Source: Ignavibacteria bacterium (GTDB taxonomy: Bacteria; Bacteroidota; Ignavibacteria; Kapaibacteriales; UBA961). Taken from it: DNA of 64,000 nt. Shown here one piece after another: positions 16,501-25,424 of the stretch. The notes under the pieces were generated by a model that saw only the letters and a program-made list of their open reading frames with translations, was not told where the DNA came from and made no database searches. The first letter of the stretch is position 1. Every line of letters begins with the position of its first letter. The stretch is from contig JADJXV010000003.1 in NCBI GenBank assembly GCA_016720145.1, forward strand, positions 186,001 through 250,000, in the 5' to 3' direction. Made by a program: the position numbers and the translations under genes.

Positions 16501-19308
16501 TTATCTCACTATTCTCATTGAAACCGTACGAGTAATTATTCCAGTTTGAATTCGTACAAGGTACATTCCTGTTGGAAGATTTGAACAGTCAAACGACAGC
16601 TGGTTCATTCCTTGGTATGTAGTAGTTTGAAAGTTAGTTACTTCCGATCCTAATGTACTGACAATACTTACTGTTGCAATTCCTGCAGTTGTTTCTAATG
16701 ACAATGTCATAGTGTTGGAAGCAGGATTCGGAAATACAGTAACGCCTGAGTTATCTGTAAAACCTTCTTCAACTGATGAAGAGCTATTTTGTGCAACCAT
16801 CAGAACTGATGTTAATACACTAGCTTTTGCAGCATAATCGACACCTATTGTTGAGCTGCTTGCTACATACCCTGGCTTGTCAGCAACTAAGACCACGTCA
16901 CCTTGAGTAAGCTCTGTAAAGTCAAATTTGCCTTGATCATCACTAAACAAATAGTCTGAAATATTACCATTTGCATCAAGTGTGACCATCATAGCACCTG
17001 CTACCGGTGTATCTTCTAGTGGTGATTCGCCTTTCATAATACCACCTTTACGAGTCACTTTACCACCTAAGTGAGCAGCACCTTTTCTACCGTTACTTGG
17101 GCGTAAAATGATTTCAAATACTTGTTGAATCATCACATCACCAACTGATATTACAGTCGCTTCTTGCCATTTAACTGAAGCGAAATCACCTGATTTGTAG
17201 TATCCTGGAGCAAACCCTTGTTTTTCTTTTGGAATACCAAATAGGATATAATCACCTGGAATCAAATTAGAAATAGAAAATTCACCATTTGCATTTGTTT
17301 CTACTGTTCTTGCTTCGTACTTTGACGGCTCTTTGCCATTTGCAGCAACAAATCTATAGGCGAGTACTCTAGAGACAACACCCAAGTTTGCAGAATCACG
17401 AACTTTTCCTGAAAAACCATTTTGGTAAATCGGGCGGTCAGTCAAGACAAAATCAATTGCTTGATTAGCAGAAAGTGTGAGGCGGGTAGCTTCTTCTGGA
17501 TTAGTTACCCCTTTGTAATATTGATCCAAATACTTATCTGTTCCCTTAGGGATAGCATGAGCAATAACGATTAAATTCTGTTGAATTTCGATGCGGAAGT
17601 TGCCTTTTTCATCAGTTTTTGTCACATATTTACCCATGAATTCTTTTAGATCTGCTCCATTGATGTCTTTGACAATAAACTCAATCGTTGAGTAAACAGG
17701 CTCGCCATTTGCATTTTTCACTGAACCTTCAACAACTACATTCTTTGCTTTTTCGCGACGAACCACGACAAAATCAGCTTGTGTTTCTGTATTACAGGTA
17801 ATTACGACAGGTGTTGCTTTATCTACTGATTCTGCATCCATATACCATTCCGATGTAAATTCTTCGCCTGAAACATAGAGTGCATAGCTTCCTTCAACTA
17901 CACCTAAAGAATAGGTACCTTGGTTAATTTTTCCAACTAATGAAGCTTCACCATTTGATTTGTCAAGTCGAACTGCTTTTACATAACCATAGTTCACTAC
18001 ATTGCCTGCTTCATCAACAATTTTTCCAAATACTTTTGCACAAGGAGCTTGTGGTATATCGCAATTTTCTTTCACTCGAAGGCTGAAAGTTTGTGTAGCA
18101 CTTGTAGCAGGATCGTTACCTAATCCAGCCCAGATACTTACTTTATATTCACCGGTACGGGAAGGAGTCCATTTGAGAAGACCTGTTTTCTCATCAATTG
18201 TCATTCCATCAATTCCTACTGTTATTTTGTATGACATTGGTAAAAGAGATGCAAGAGATGAAACTGCCTCAGCATCATATATAAACTCTTTACCAATACA
18301 TGCATATTCAGTTGGTTTTGTAATGAATTTTACAGCTGATTTATCTCCACCATTATTTCCTTTACCGACAACGATTACAAATGTTTGTGTTGTTTTGATA
18401 TTCGTACCCGGTACATAAGCTGTCAACATCACTTTGTACTCACCATCTTTTTCAGGAGTCCATGTAAGCAGGCCGGTTTTTTCATCGATTGTCATTCCTT
18501 CAGGAGAGTAATCAAGCTTGAATAATACTTGAATATTAGGGTCAGAGGATGTTACTTTGGGTTGGTACGTAAATTCTTTTCCTGCAGAAGCTTCGCGTGC
18601 TGGCTCAGAAGCAAATTTCAAGGTATTATCTTGTCCACCTGCGCCAACTTTTACTTCGATTGTTTGTGAAGCTGCCTTGATGTCTGATCTATCAGCTATG
18701 TAAGCAATAATAGTATATTTATACACACCGTCTCTTGAAGGTGTCCATGTGACAACGCCTGTTTTCTCGTCAATTGTCATTCCATCCGGTGCATTTCCGT
18801 CAAGCTTATAGCTGATGGTAGAACTTGAAATACTCGATACAGCGACAGATTTGTAAATATACTCTTTACCGGGAGTTCCTGTTTTTATTGGATCAGATAC
18901 AAATTTTATATATAAATCATTGTTAGATCCCGGTACGGTAACATTTCGGAAATCTGTACGATTGCTTTCGCCATCAGCATTATAAGCAATAACGTAGAAA
19001 GAATACTCACCTGATGATAAATCTCTGAATTTATAATAATTACCGTCTTTTGCTATTGCTGCTTCTTTGAACAGATTAATATCATCTGTCTTTGCAGTAG
19101 CCATAAATATTTTGAAGCCATCGGCTTTTCCGGCTCCATTTTCTTGATTGGATTTCCATTCAAGATAGACGTATTTTGTGCCGTCGAGAAGACGAGCCGT
19201 GAAGGAAAGTGGCGTTCCGGGTGCTGCAGATTGTGCTGTTCCCGAAAGTGCAAAGAATGCGATTAAAATCGCTACCATTTGCAATGATGCAGAAAGTAAA
19301 CGTTTCAT
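16501..19308 (-). CDS. T9SS-exported surface protein with FN3, Ig-like and carboxypeptidase-regulatory repeats
   Basis: The 935-residue protein has a signal peptide ending around ALSGTAQSA and an FN3-like domain (residues about 28-130). Three Ig-type repeats of about 100 residues follow, each with GxEF/YxY and a near-identical core GMTIDEKTGxxxWTPSRDGxYK (He_PIG-like). Several carboxypeptidase-regulatory-like beta-sandwiches (DEAGNVVNYGYVKA; DANGEFSISNLIPGDY; DDQGKFDFTELTQGD) come next. The C-terminus is a type A T9SS sorting domain: VFPNPASNTMTLSLE to GMYLVRIQTG and MRIVR. The start at 19308 has GGAG seven bases upstream; upstream in-frame residues are discarded. It is the last gene of the sigma/anti-sigma operon. 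A structural or adhesive surface role is inferred. Confidence 0.92.
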   Translation of the reverse strand: MKRLLSASLQMVAILIAFFALSGTAQSAAPGTPLSFTARLLDGTKYVYLEWKSNQENGAGKADGFKIFMATAKTDDINLFKEAAIAKDGNYYKFRDLSSGEYSFYVIAYNADGESNRTDFRNVTVPGSNNDLYIKFVSDPIKTGTPGKEYIYKSVAVSSISSSTISYKLDGNAPDGMTIDEKTGVVTWTPSRDGVYKYTIIAYIADRSDIKAASQTIEVKVGAGGQDNTLKFASEPAREASAGKEFTYQPKVTSSDPNIQVLFKLDYSPEGMTIDEKTGLLTWTPEKDGEYKVMLTAYVPGTNIKTTQTFVIVVGKGNNGGDKSAVKFITKPTEYACIGKEFIYDAEAVSSLASLLPMSYKITVGIDGMTIDEKTGLLKWTPSRTGEYKVSIWAGLGNDPATSATQTFSLRVKENCDIPQAPCAKVFGKIVDEAGNVVNYGYVKAVRLDKSNGEASLVGKINQGTYSLGVVEGSYALYVSGEEFTSEWYMDAESVDKATPVVITCNTETQADFVVVRREKAKNVVVEGSVKNANGEPVYSTIEFIVKDINGADLKEFMGKYVTKTDEKGNFRIEIQQNLIVIAHAIPKGTDKYLDQYYKGVTNPEEATRLTLSANQAIDFVLTDRPIYQNGFSGKVRDSANLGVVSRVLAYRFVAANGKEPSKYEARTVETNANGEFSISNLIPGDYILFGIPKEKQGFAPGYYKSGDFASVKWQEATVISVGDVMIQQVFEIILRPSNGRKGAAHLGGKVTRKGGIMKGESPLEDTPVAGAMMVTLDANGNISDYLFSDDQGKFDFTELTQGDVVLVADKPGYVASSSTIGVDYAAKASVLTSVLMVAQNSSSSVEEGFTDNSGVTVFPNPASNTMTLSLETTAGIATVSIVSTLGSEVTNFQTTTYQGMNQLSFDCSNLPTGMYLVRIQTGIITRTVSMRIVR

Positions 19309-19367
19309 AAAATAACTCCAATAAAAAATAAAAAAAAACAAAGCAATTTAGAATCTATAAACAAATG

Positions 19368-20054
19368 TCAATAATTAATAGGTATAATCAATTTACCTAC
19401 TATTGGGTACTCATCCTCATCGTTATCGTCTATACCTTTATCATCAATTTTTATCATCATGTGAAAACTAATTTCAATCAAATATTGATGTTGATGTTGA
19501 GCCGATGTATTAAAAGTGTTAATAAGTCTTGCCGTCGCTAAAATAGCGTTTCCTCTATCTGTTGCTAACGTTTGTGATGATGTATCTCTGAACTCTTTGC
19601 CACCACCATCTCTTCGGATAATACTTTTTCGAATTAAAAAAGACATACCTGAGCCCTCAAGGGGTGAATTTCTAAGCCGACTATCGATCTCTGAAAGTGG
19701 TAATGAATCTATTCTAAAAACAACATTTTGTAAAGCAACATTTAACAAATTTGGCTGAGGTGGCTTGGCGCCAATCAATGCTATAGCACATTCTCCTTTT
19801 AGCCATATATATGGTGTTTTTCCATTCGTATCAAGTTTTGCGCTATCTGTTATAAATCTGCCAACTTCAAGCTTAACGGTGGTGCTATTTATTATGTGCC
19901 GACCCTCTAACGACACTTTCCCGGGTTTTACCATAATCGGTGAAGCAGGATCGGTGATTACCACTTGACCTGGTACGTCAATATCCGTCGGGTTTTTAAA
20001 GCACGATGATAAACAAATGGTTAGGATAATTATTAGAATCAATCTGATTTTCAT
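19368..20054 (-). CDS. Lipoprotein of unknown function in the ECF-sigma operon
   Basis: The 228-residue protein has a lipoprotein signal with lipobox LSSC at about residue 18. The mature part looks like an all-beta protein, with an acidic stretch (DDKGIDDNDEDEYP) near the C-terminus that could bind calcium. I recognise no family. It lies 28 bp downstream of the anti-sigma gene and 59 bp upstream of the T9SS protein gene, so it is likely a component or target of the same surface-sensing unit. Confidence 0.8.
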   Translation of the reverse strand: MKIRLILIIILTICLSSCFKNPTDIDVPGQVVITDPASPIMVKPGKVSLEGRHIINSTTVKLEVGRFITDSAKLDTNGKTPYIWLKGECAIALIGAKPPQPNLLNVALQNVVFRIDSLPLSEIDSRLRNSPLEGSGMSFLIRKSIIRRDGGGKEFRDTSSQTLATDRGNAILATARLINTFNTSAQHQHQYLIEISFHMMIKIDDKGIDDNDEDEYPIVGKLIIPINY

Positions 20055-20082
20055 AGTTCGGTTACAATTAAAATTATATTAA

Positions 20083-21396
20083 TTAAAAATTGAATGTTAC
20101 TCCGGTATTTAAACCAAATTTCCATGTAGAAAAATTGGTGTTTAGGAATTGATAAAACATTCCTGTCGCGTCTGTTCCTGCTGAAATACTAAAATGTGAA
20201 GACAATGGAAACTGAAGTCCGAGCTCACCTCGAACCAATGGACCCAGCTCAGATCCGCCAACTAATGTCGAGAAATACGGCTGAATACCACCCAAAAATG
20301 AAACTTCAGTAGGTCTGAACTGAGCAGATATTCCACCCCATACTAGATTTGAGTATTGTTCATACCTCGAAATTCTATTATTCGTAACTCCTGAGTAAAT
20401 CATAGGAAATGCTTCTCTTCCGATTTTTGCACCAATCGAAATTGTTGGAGATATTGCCCATGCAATTTCTCCATTAAAATTATTGAGAATTGCTTGTTGT
20501 GGTTGTAGATTTGTGGAAATGGTAGAGCCAAGAGTTGTCGTATTCTGGCTGATTTTAAACCATAAAGCTGGTGTGTCTTGTTCAAGGTCTAAATCTTTGT
20601 CTGAATATCCTCCATTTAAAGGAAGATGATCAAGTAAGTCACTTGATACTGAACTAGCAAAGAAAACTGTATTAGTATTATTTTCTAGAGCGTTAATAGC
20701 ACTGTTTTTCTCTGATTCATCTACTGTACGCATCGATGCCGAACTAATTACTACTGTATTGTTAGTAAATTGAGATGAAGAGTTTACGGGGAATTCTTGT
20801 GAGTTTAAACTTCCGTCCGATGGATTTATAGGGAGAGCATCCCTATATTTTATCACGGGATAAAACACCTTTTTTATTATTATCTGAGGTTCGGCAATTG
20901 CTTTTTCAATTGCTCGACGTTCGTTATCTTTAGCTAAGGCGATTGCATGACTATTTTCAACTTGAATATTTTGCATAGTAACATTATACTCAGCTTCTTT
21001 AGTGGCAAGTGCGGAAGTATGTCTCATATCTAGTAATAGATACATTAATCCTGCACCGACGAGTAAAGTAGTAGCAGGTAGCCACAATCTACTCCACCAT
21101 GTAGTCGCTACCAAAGTGGCTGCTCCCGATGGGATTATAGGGGTAGGTACTGCCAAAGGCGAAGAAGTAGGAGGTGTAAATCCTAATGTACTAAAGACAT
21201 TATTAGTTGCGGCATAAGGAGGTGAGAATGCTTCTACATCATGCTGGACTGCAGATCGCAATGTAAGCAAATCTTTCATTTCTGATCTCAAATCATTGCT
21301 TGATGCAAGCTCATCAAAGAGAGCTTTCTCATGAGCTTGATCTAATTCACCGTCAAGAAATGCATGAAGAAAGCTAGAAGTAGAGTTAGTATCCAT
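20083..21396 (-). CDS. Anti-sigma-factor-like inner-membrane protein with a C-terminal beta-barrel-like domain
   Basis: The N-terminal 90 residues (SSFLHAFLDGELDQAHEKAL, then FDELASSNDLRSEM) resemble the short helical sigma-binding domain of ECF anti-sigma factors, without zinc ligands. A Trp-flanked transmembrane helix follows at about 105-125, then an alpha-helical, probably coiled-coil segment (about 128-170) and a Ser/Thr/Asn-rich linker. The last 160 residues are amphipathic beta strands with alternating aromatics, ending in GVTFNF, the terminal-Phe signature of outer membrane barrels. Its gene starts 39 bp after the ECF sigma gene. If both ends are real, one polypeptide would link cytoplasmic sigma binding to the outer membrane. 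Confidence 0.8.
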   Translation of the reverse strand: MDTNSTSSFLHAFLDGELDQAHEKALFDELASSNDLRSEMKDLLTLRSAVQHDVEAFSPPYAATNNVFSTLGFTPPTSSPLAVPTPIIPSGAATLVATTWWSRLWLPATTLLVGAGLMYLLLDMRHTSALATKEAEYNVTMQNIQVENSHAIALAKDNERRAIEKAIAEPQIIIKKVFYPVIKYRDALPINPSDGSLNSQEFPVNSSSQFTNNTVVISSASMRTVDESEKNSAINALENNTNTVFFASSVSSDLLDHLPLNGGYSDKDLDLEQDTPALWFKISQNTTTLGSTISTNLQPQQAILNNFNGEIAWAISPTISIGAKIGREAFPMIYSGVTNNRISRYEQYSNLVWGGISAQFRPTEVSFLGGIQPYFSTLVGGSELGPLVRGELGLQFPLSSHFSISAGTDATGMFYQFLNTNFSTWKFGLNTGVTFNF

Positions 21397-21435
21397 ATAG
21401 TTAATTCTGAAAAAATATAATGTTCATTTTTATAT

Positions 21436-21996
21436 CTATTTAGCCAAATCTGCTAAATACGGTGCGAGTACATCTCGAATTTTTTGCTTTGCTCGAAATA
21501 ATCTGATCTTTACCGTAGCCATTGAAGAGTTAGTAATTTCAGCTATTTCTTGATAAGAGAGACCATCATACTCCCTTAATACAAAAGCTTCTCGGTAATC
21601 ATCCGGTAACAATTCTAACGCCGTCGTAATTAATTTCAATAACTCAGTTTTTTCAGCCGGTTCATCACTCATCGATGCATGATAGTCTTCAAATTGAACC
21701 GTTTGATGGCGGGTACGTTGTGCATTGAGACATAAATTCCTGGCAATTCTCAATAAAAATGCCGGAACATTTGTCATAATACGATCTTGCTGAGCACTCT
21801 GATAAAACTTCACAAATGTATCCTGAAACGCATCCTGAGCTCTTTCTCGATCTCCTAAAATTCTCCTGCAATACGCAAATACTCTCGGTGAATGGCGAGA
21901 ATAGAGCTCTCCAAAAGCACGCTCTGCAATGTTTTTATCATCTTTCATTTGATAAAAAAGCTCTGCATCTGAATATTGAGAAATACTTATGGACAT
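21436..21996 (-). CDS. ECF-type RNA polymerase sigma factor
   Basis: This 186-residue sigma-70 family member has only regions 2 and 4. Region 2 is at FGELYSRHSPRVFAYCRRIL with ERAQDAFQDTFVKFYQ; region 4 is at LPDDYREAFVLREYDGLSYQ with EIAEITNSSMATVKIRLFRAK as the helix-turn-helix. It heads an operon with an anti-sigma-like protein, a lipoprotein and a T9SS surface protein, which are its likely autoregulated targets. Confidence 0.95.
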   Translation of the reverse strand: MSISISQYSDAELFYQMKDDKNIAERAFGELYSRHSPRVFAYCRRILGDRERAQDAFQDTFVKFYQSAQQDRIMTNVPAFLLRIARNLCLNAQRTRHQTVQFEDYHASMSDEPAEKTELLKLITTALELLPDDYREAFVLREYDGLSYQEIAEITNSSMATVKIRLFRAKQKIRDVLAPYLADLAK

Positions 21997-22097
21997 AGTA
22001 TCATATTGAATTGGCTTTTCATTCGCGTAGCACTAACATACATGCCTGCTAAATGTTACCCCGATTTATTTATATTCTTTTTATTAAAATATAAGTA

Positions 22098-23300
22098 TTA
22101 AAACAATCCCTTTTTTCTGCCAACTCGGGTCAAGCAGCCAATCGAATTACCGGCGAAAACTATTGAACCATCTGGTGCAACTGCCGGCTGATATAGCAAC
22201 GAAGGAGCAGAATCAAGAGATAAAAAATTATCTAAAGTACCTGTTTTATGAAGCAGATAGACCGCAATTGCCATCCCTTTCGATCCAATGAGCGCGATGT
22301 TGTCCGTTCCAATCAATATTGAAGAACTTAGCTTGCAACCCAACTTCAAATACCACAATTCTTTACCCTCAACTGAGAATGCTTGAATTACACTCTGTGT
22401 TTCTCCTAGCCCTGAATTATAACCCACACAATAGATACAACCATCAACTGCAATCGACAATCCACGTGGAGTAGCACGTAATGGTATGGTACGGATAATT
22501 TGTCCTTGTGAAGAGCATTCTACAATTTCAGGTGAATTGCCCTGAGAAATAACGCCAACAATAACTCTATTATTATATACTATTGGTGCTTCCAGTATTC
22601 GCATACTTGGAAAAACTGCTTTCCATATACAAATTCCTGAAGAAGAAATTTTTATAAGTGTGTCACTATTTGTATAATCGTTGTGAGTAATTGCTGCATA
22701 TATAGACCCTGTTTCATCTGCACAAAATGTTGGCAATGTGGGTAAAGATGAAATCCAACTCCAAAGGATTTTACCATCTACAGATATTTTAGTGAATACG
22801 CCTCCCCCATCAGCAAGCACGATACCATCGGTGAGCATTAATAAATCACTGCAAATCAAATTTTTTGAATCTGAAAATGTAGTTTTAAATCTTAACTTAC
22901 CGTCACTTGAAAAGGAGTAAAGATGCCCATCACTAGAAGAACAATAGATGTTACGCTGTACATCAGCGCACATTCCCGAACAAACAAAAGCATCATCATC
23001 AAGCTTCGTGCGCCATTCTATTCGAGAAGAATTCAATTGACTAATAGTCCCGTTTGAAGTAGCGACAACTGTCTGATACGATGAAATAACTAACGGTGGA
23101 ACAATTGCTCCGAATAACGAGTCGGGTCCGGGTGTGATTTCATTGTTTGCTTCCTGGACTACAAAAGAACCTATATGTTCATAGCTATTCGTTCTCCCAA
23201 TACCACCTTGTGAATTAATTGAGCCTATTTTGAAATTCGTATTCGAATTACAGGATATAAGAGTAATTGCTATAAAAGAGACTGTTAATTTATTATACAT
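22098..23300 (-). CDS. PQQ-like beta-propeller lipoprotein
   Basis: This 400-residue protein has a lipobox LISC at residue about 17. The mature part is a run of about seven blades typical of PQQ/WD-type propellers: short repeats such as GHLYSFSSDGKLRFKTTF, GVFTKISVDGKILWSWIS and SVIQAFSVEGKELWYLKLG, each with an S-x-DGK/EGK-x-L-W signature. Propellers of this kind usually scaffold protein interactions at the outer membrane; BamB is one example, but this is not an obvious BamB. It lies 91 bp downstream of another lipoprotein gene on the same strand. Confidence 0.85.
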   Translation of the reverse strand: MYNKLTVSFIAITLISCNSNTNFKIGSINSQGGIGRTNSYEHIGSFVVQEANNEITPGPDSLFGAIVPPLVISSYQTVVATSNGTISQLNSSRIEWRTKLDDDAFVCSGMCADVQRNIYCSSSDGHLYSFSSDGKLRFKTTFSDSKNLICSDLLMLTDGIVLADGGGVFTKISVDGKILWSWISSLPTLPTFCADETGSIYAAITHNDYTNSDTLIKISSSGICIWKAVFPSMRILEAPIVYNNRVIVGVISQGNSPEIVECSSQGQIIRTIPLRATPRGLSIAVDGCIYCVGYNSGLGETQSVIQAFSVEGKELWYLKLGCKLSSSILIGTDNIALIGSKGMAIAVYLLHKTGTLDNFLSLDSAPSLLYQPAVAPDGSIVFAGNSIGCLTRVGRKKGLF

Positions 23301-23391
23301 TAGTACTTATATTCTATGGAGTTATTACTGTAGAATTAACAACAACCACGCTTTTCTTATGGTATTTATAGGAGTAAATGCAAATTAACTT

Positions 23392-24126
23392 TTAATTAGT
23401 CTTTAATCTAAATCCGCTCGGAACTTCAAATTTATCTTGTGGAATAGGTACATTTTCTTCAAATTTCTTTGCAATAACATTCGTAGTAAATCCACCGGAT
23501 ACCGTATGAAGCTTGAATGTAATATTTTTCCACACTGAAAACCTACCCTTTACATCCGGAGAATCCATAGTATAATTGTCGCATACCTTACCAAGTATTA
23601 CTTCCGTACCTACTTTTGTGACTTTATAGTCTTTTTTCATTTTGTCAGTCATTGTTGCATAGCTGAATCCACCACTCATTGCCTGTGGATTGTACGTAAA
23701 TCTCATAGCCGTTTTATTGTCAAAATCCACTTGATATTGATACCCATCGATATTATATGCCATTACATGAGCTTTGAAACTTTGACCGTTTTCTAATTTA
23801 GTAAGACTGAAAGTCTCTGAACTTTCACGATTGCCATAATCGTCAAAATAGACAATAGTTTTCATCGAAGAATTTGCTCCTATAATTTCCAAATCCATCG
23901 TTAGAATTCCGGATTTAATTCCATATTTTCTTGCAACTGCAGGTATGATAGTATCTGAGGGTATTTCGGTAAGCTTGGTCACTTTGTCTCCGTGCCCGAG
24001 CATGAAAGGAGGAGGAGTTGATGTATCTGAAATTTTAGTCGTAGGCTGCTTTGCGTCGTGGCTTGAACATGAAAATAAAATTGCAAAAACAGTTAAAAAG
24101 AGTAGTTTCATCAAATGTGCTTTCAT
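23392..24126 (-). CDS. Lipoprotein, possibly DUF4412-like
   Basis: The 244-residue protein has a lipoprotein signal with lipobox LFSC at about residue 20. The mature region contains YGIKSGILTMDLE, a run of beta strands and VILGKVCDNYTM, which recalls DUF4412 / LolA-like outer membrane lipoproteins where a Lys-rich loop and G-K-x-C-D-x-Y motif recur. The match is only by appearance. A second ATG at 24111 would give a shorter signal. Function unknown. Confidence 0.78.
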   Translation of the reverse strand: MKAHLMKLLFLTVFAILFSCSSHDAKQPTTKISDTSTPPPFMLGHGDKVTKLTEIPSDTIIPAVARKYGIKSGILTMDLEIIGANSSMKTIVYFDDYGNRESSETFSLTKLENGQSFKAHVMAYNIDGYQYQVDFDNKTAMRFTYNPQAMSGGFSYATMTDKMKKDYKVTKVGTEVILGKVCDNYTMDSPDVKGRFSVWKNITFKLHTVSGGFTTNVIAKKFEENVPIPQDKFEVPSGFRLKTN

Positions 24127-24391
24127 AAATAATGTAAAAGTGAGATGTTCATTGATAATATGTACATTGAAAACTTGACAATGTACTTGTAATTGTGACT
24201 ATATACTGTGGAATTCAGTGCCAAAATTACTCATTTTTTATCACTATACAACTGAGAAAAGTACATTTTTGCAACGGGTAAATTTTCCTTTTCGAGGTGT
24301 TTTCTTTTCTACGAATGGACAAAACGTTAATTTGCACAAATTCTTCAACAAACATTTATTACTATTCTACTACTATTATCTATCTATTAGC

Positions 24392-25339
24392 ATGGCACAT
24401 CATCAAGTTATAATTATTGGTTCAGGTCCAGCGGGATTTACAGCAGCACTTTATGCTTCTCGTGCACGACTTGAAGTAGCAGTTTTTGAGGGAATTCAGC
24501 CCGGAGGACAGCTTACCATCACTACGGAAGTAGAAAATTATCCGGGATTCGAGCATGGAATTATGGGTCCTGAGATGATGGATGTCTTTCGTAAACAAGC
24601 ACATAGGTTTGGTGCGATTTCTATTTTTGAAACAATAGATAAAGTAGATTTTACAAGCCGTCCATTTAAAATGTGGTCAGATCGTGGAACTGAATACACA
24701 GCTGATTCGGTAATTATCTCAACCGGTGCACAAGCAAAATTATTAGGTTCAAAAGGTGAACAGGAATATATGGGATACGGCGTTTCGGCATGTGCAACAT
24801 GTGATGGATTCTTTTTCCGTAATCAAGAAGTGTATGTAGTCGGTGGCGGGGATACCGCAATGGAAGAAGCGAATTACTTAACACGCTTCGCCTCTAAAGT
24901 GAGTATAATTCATAGGAGAGAAGAATTTCGAGCATCGAAAATAATGCTCGAGCGATGTCAAAACAATCCTAAAATAGAATTTATTTTGAATACCGAAGTT
25001 GATGAATATTTAGGAGAAATTCAAACCAATGGAATTAAGAAATTAGTAAAATTACGTCTCAAAAACACCGCGAACGGAGAAACTCGTGAAGTACCTGCGG
25101 ATGGATGTTTTGTAGCAATCGGTCACAAACCAAACACTGATATCTTTCGTGGAATCATAGACATGGATGAGCAGACAGGGTATATTATTACAAAAGGTAA
25201 ATCAACCTACACCAATATCGAGGGAGTATTTGCATGCGGGGATGCACAAGATTCGGTATATAGGCAGGCAGTCACTGCTGCCGGATCCGGTTGTATGGCA
25301 GCAATAGATGCAGAACGTTGGCTCGAATCCCAACATTAA
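24392..25339 (+). CDS. trxB: Thioredoxin reductase
   Basis: The 315-residue flavoprotein transfers electrons from NADPH via FAD to thioredoxin. It shows the FAD-binding GSGPAGFTAALYASRA, the redox-active CATC in CATCDGFFF, the NADPH-binding VGGGDTAMEEA, GHKPNTDIF, and the C-terminal FAD motif GVFACGDAQD. The frame is open to 24218, but the ATG at 24392 begins MAHHQVIIIGSGPAG, the normal N-terminus. It is divergent from the lipoprotein gene at 24126, so the promoters lie in the 265-bp gap. Confidence 0.96.
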   Translation: MAHHQVIIIGSGPAGFTAALYASRARLEVAVFEGIQPGGQLTITTEVENYPGFEHGIMGPEMMDVFRKQAHRFGAISIFETIDKVDFTSRPFKMWSDRGTEYTADSVIISTGAQAKLLGSKGEQEYMGYGVSACATCDGFFFRNQEVYVVGGGDTAMEEANYLTRFASKVSIIHRREEFRASKIMLERCQNNPKIEFILNTEVDEYLGEIQTNGIKKLVKLRLKNTANGETREVPADGCFVAIGHKPNTDIFRGIIDMDEQTGYIITKGKSTYTNIEGVFACGDAQDSVYRQAVTAAGSGCMAAIDAERWLESQH

Positions 25340-25361
25340 TTTCGTATCCTACATAATATAT

Positions 25362-25397
25362 AAAGCAAAAGCCGCTGTAACGAGCGGCTTTTGCTTT
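25362..25397. terminator. Bidirectional intrinsic terminator between trxB and rsmB
   Basis: A perfect 15-bp inverted repeat (AAAGCAAAAGCCGCT and its complement) with a 6-nt loop is flanked by A and T runs on both sides. It therefore serves the converging trxB and rsmB transcripts. Confidence 0.92.
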
Positions 25398-25424
25398 TCT
25401 ACATTTAGTAATTACTACGAACTT

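Noticed and set aside
24218..24391. In-frame N-terminal extension of trxB
   Set aside because: The extra residues are not conserved in type and the ATG at 24392 matches the usual TrxB start.
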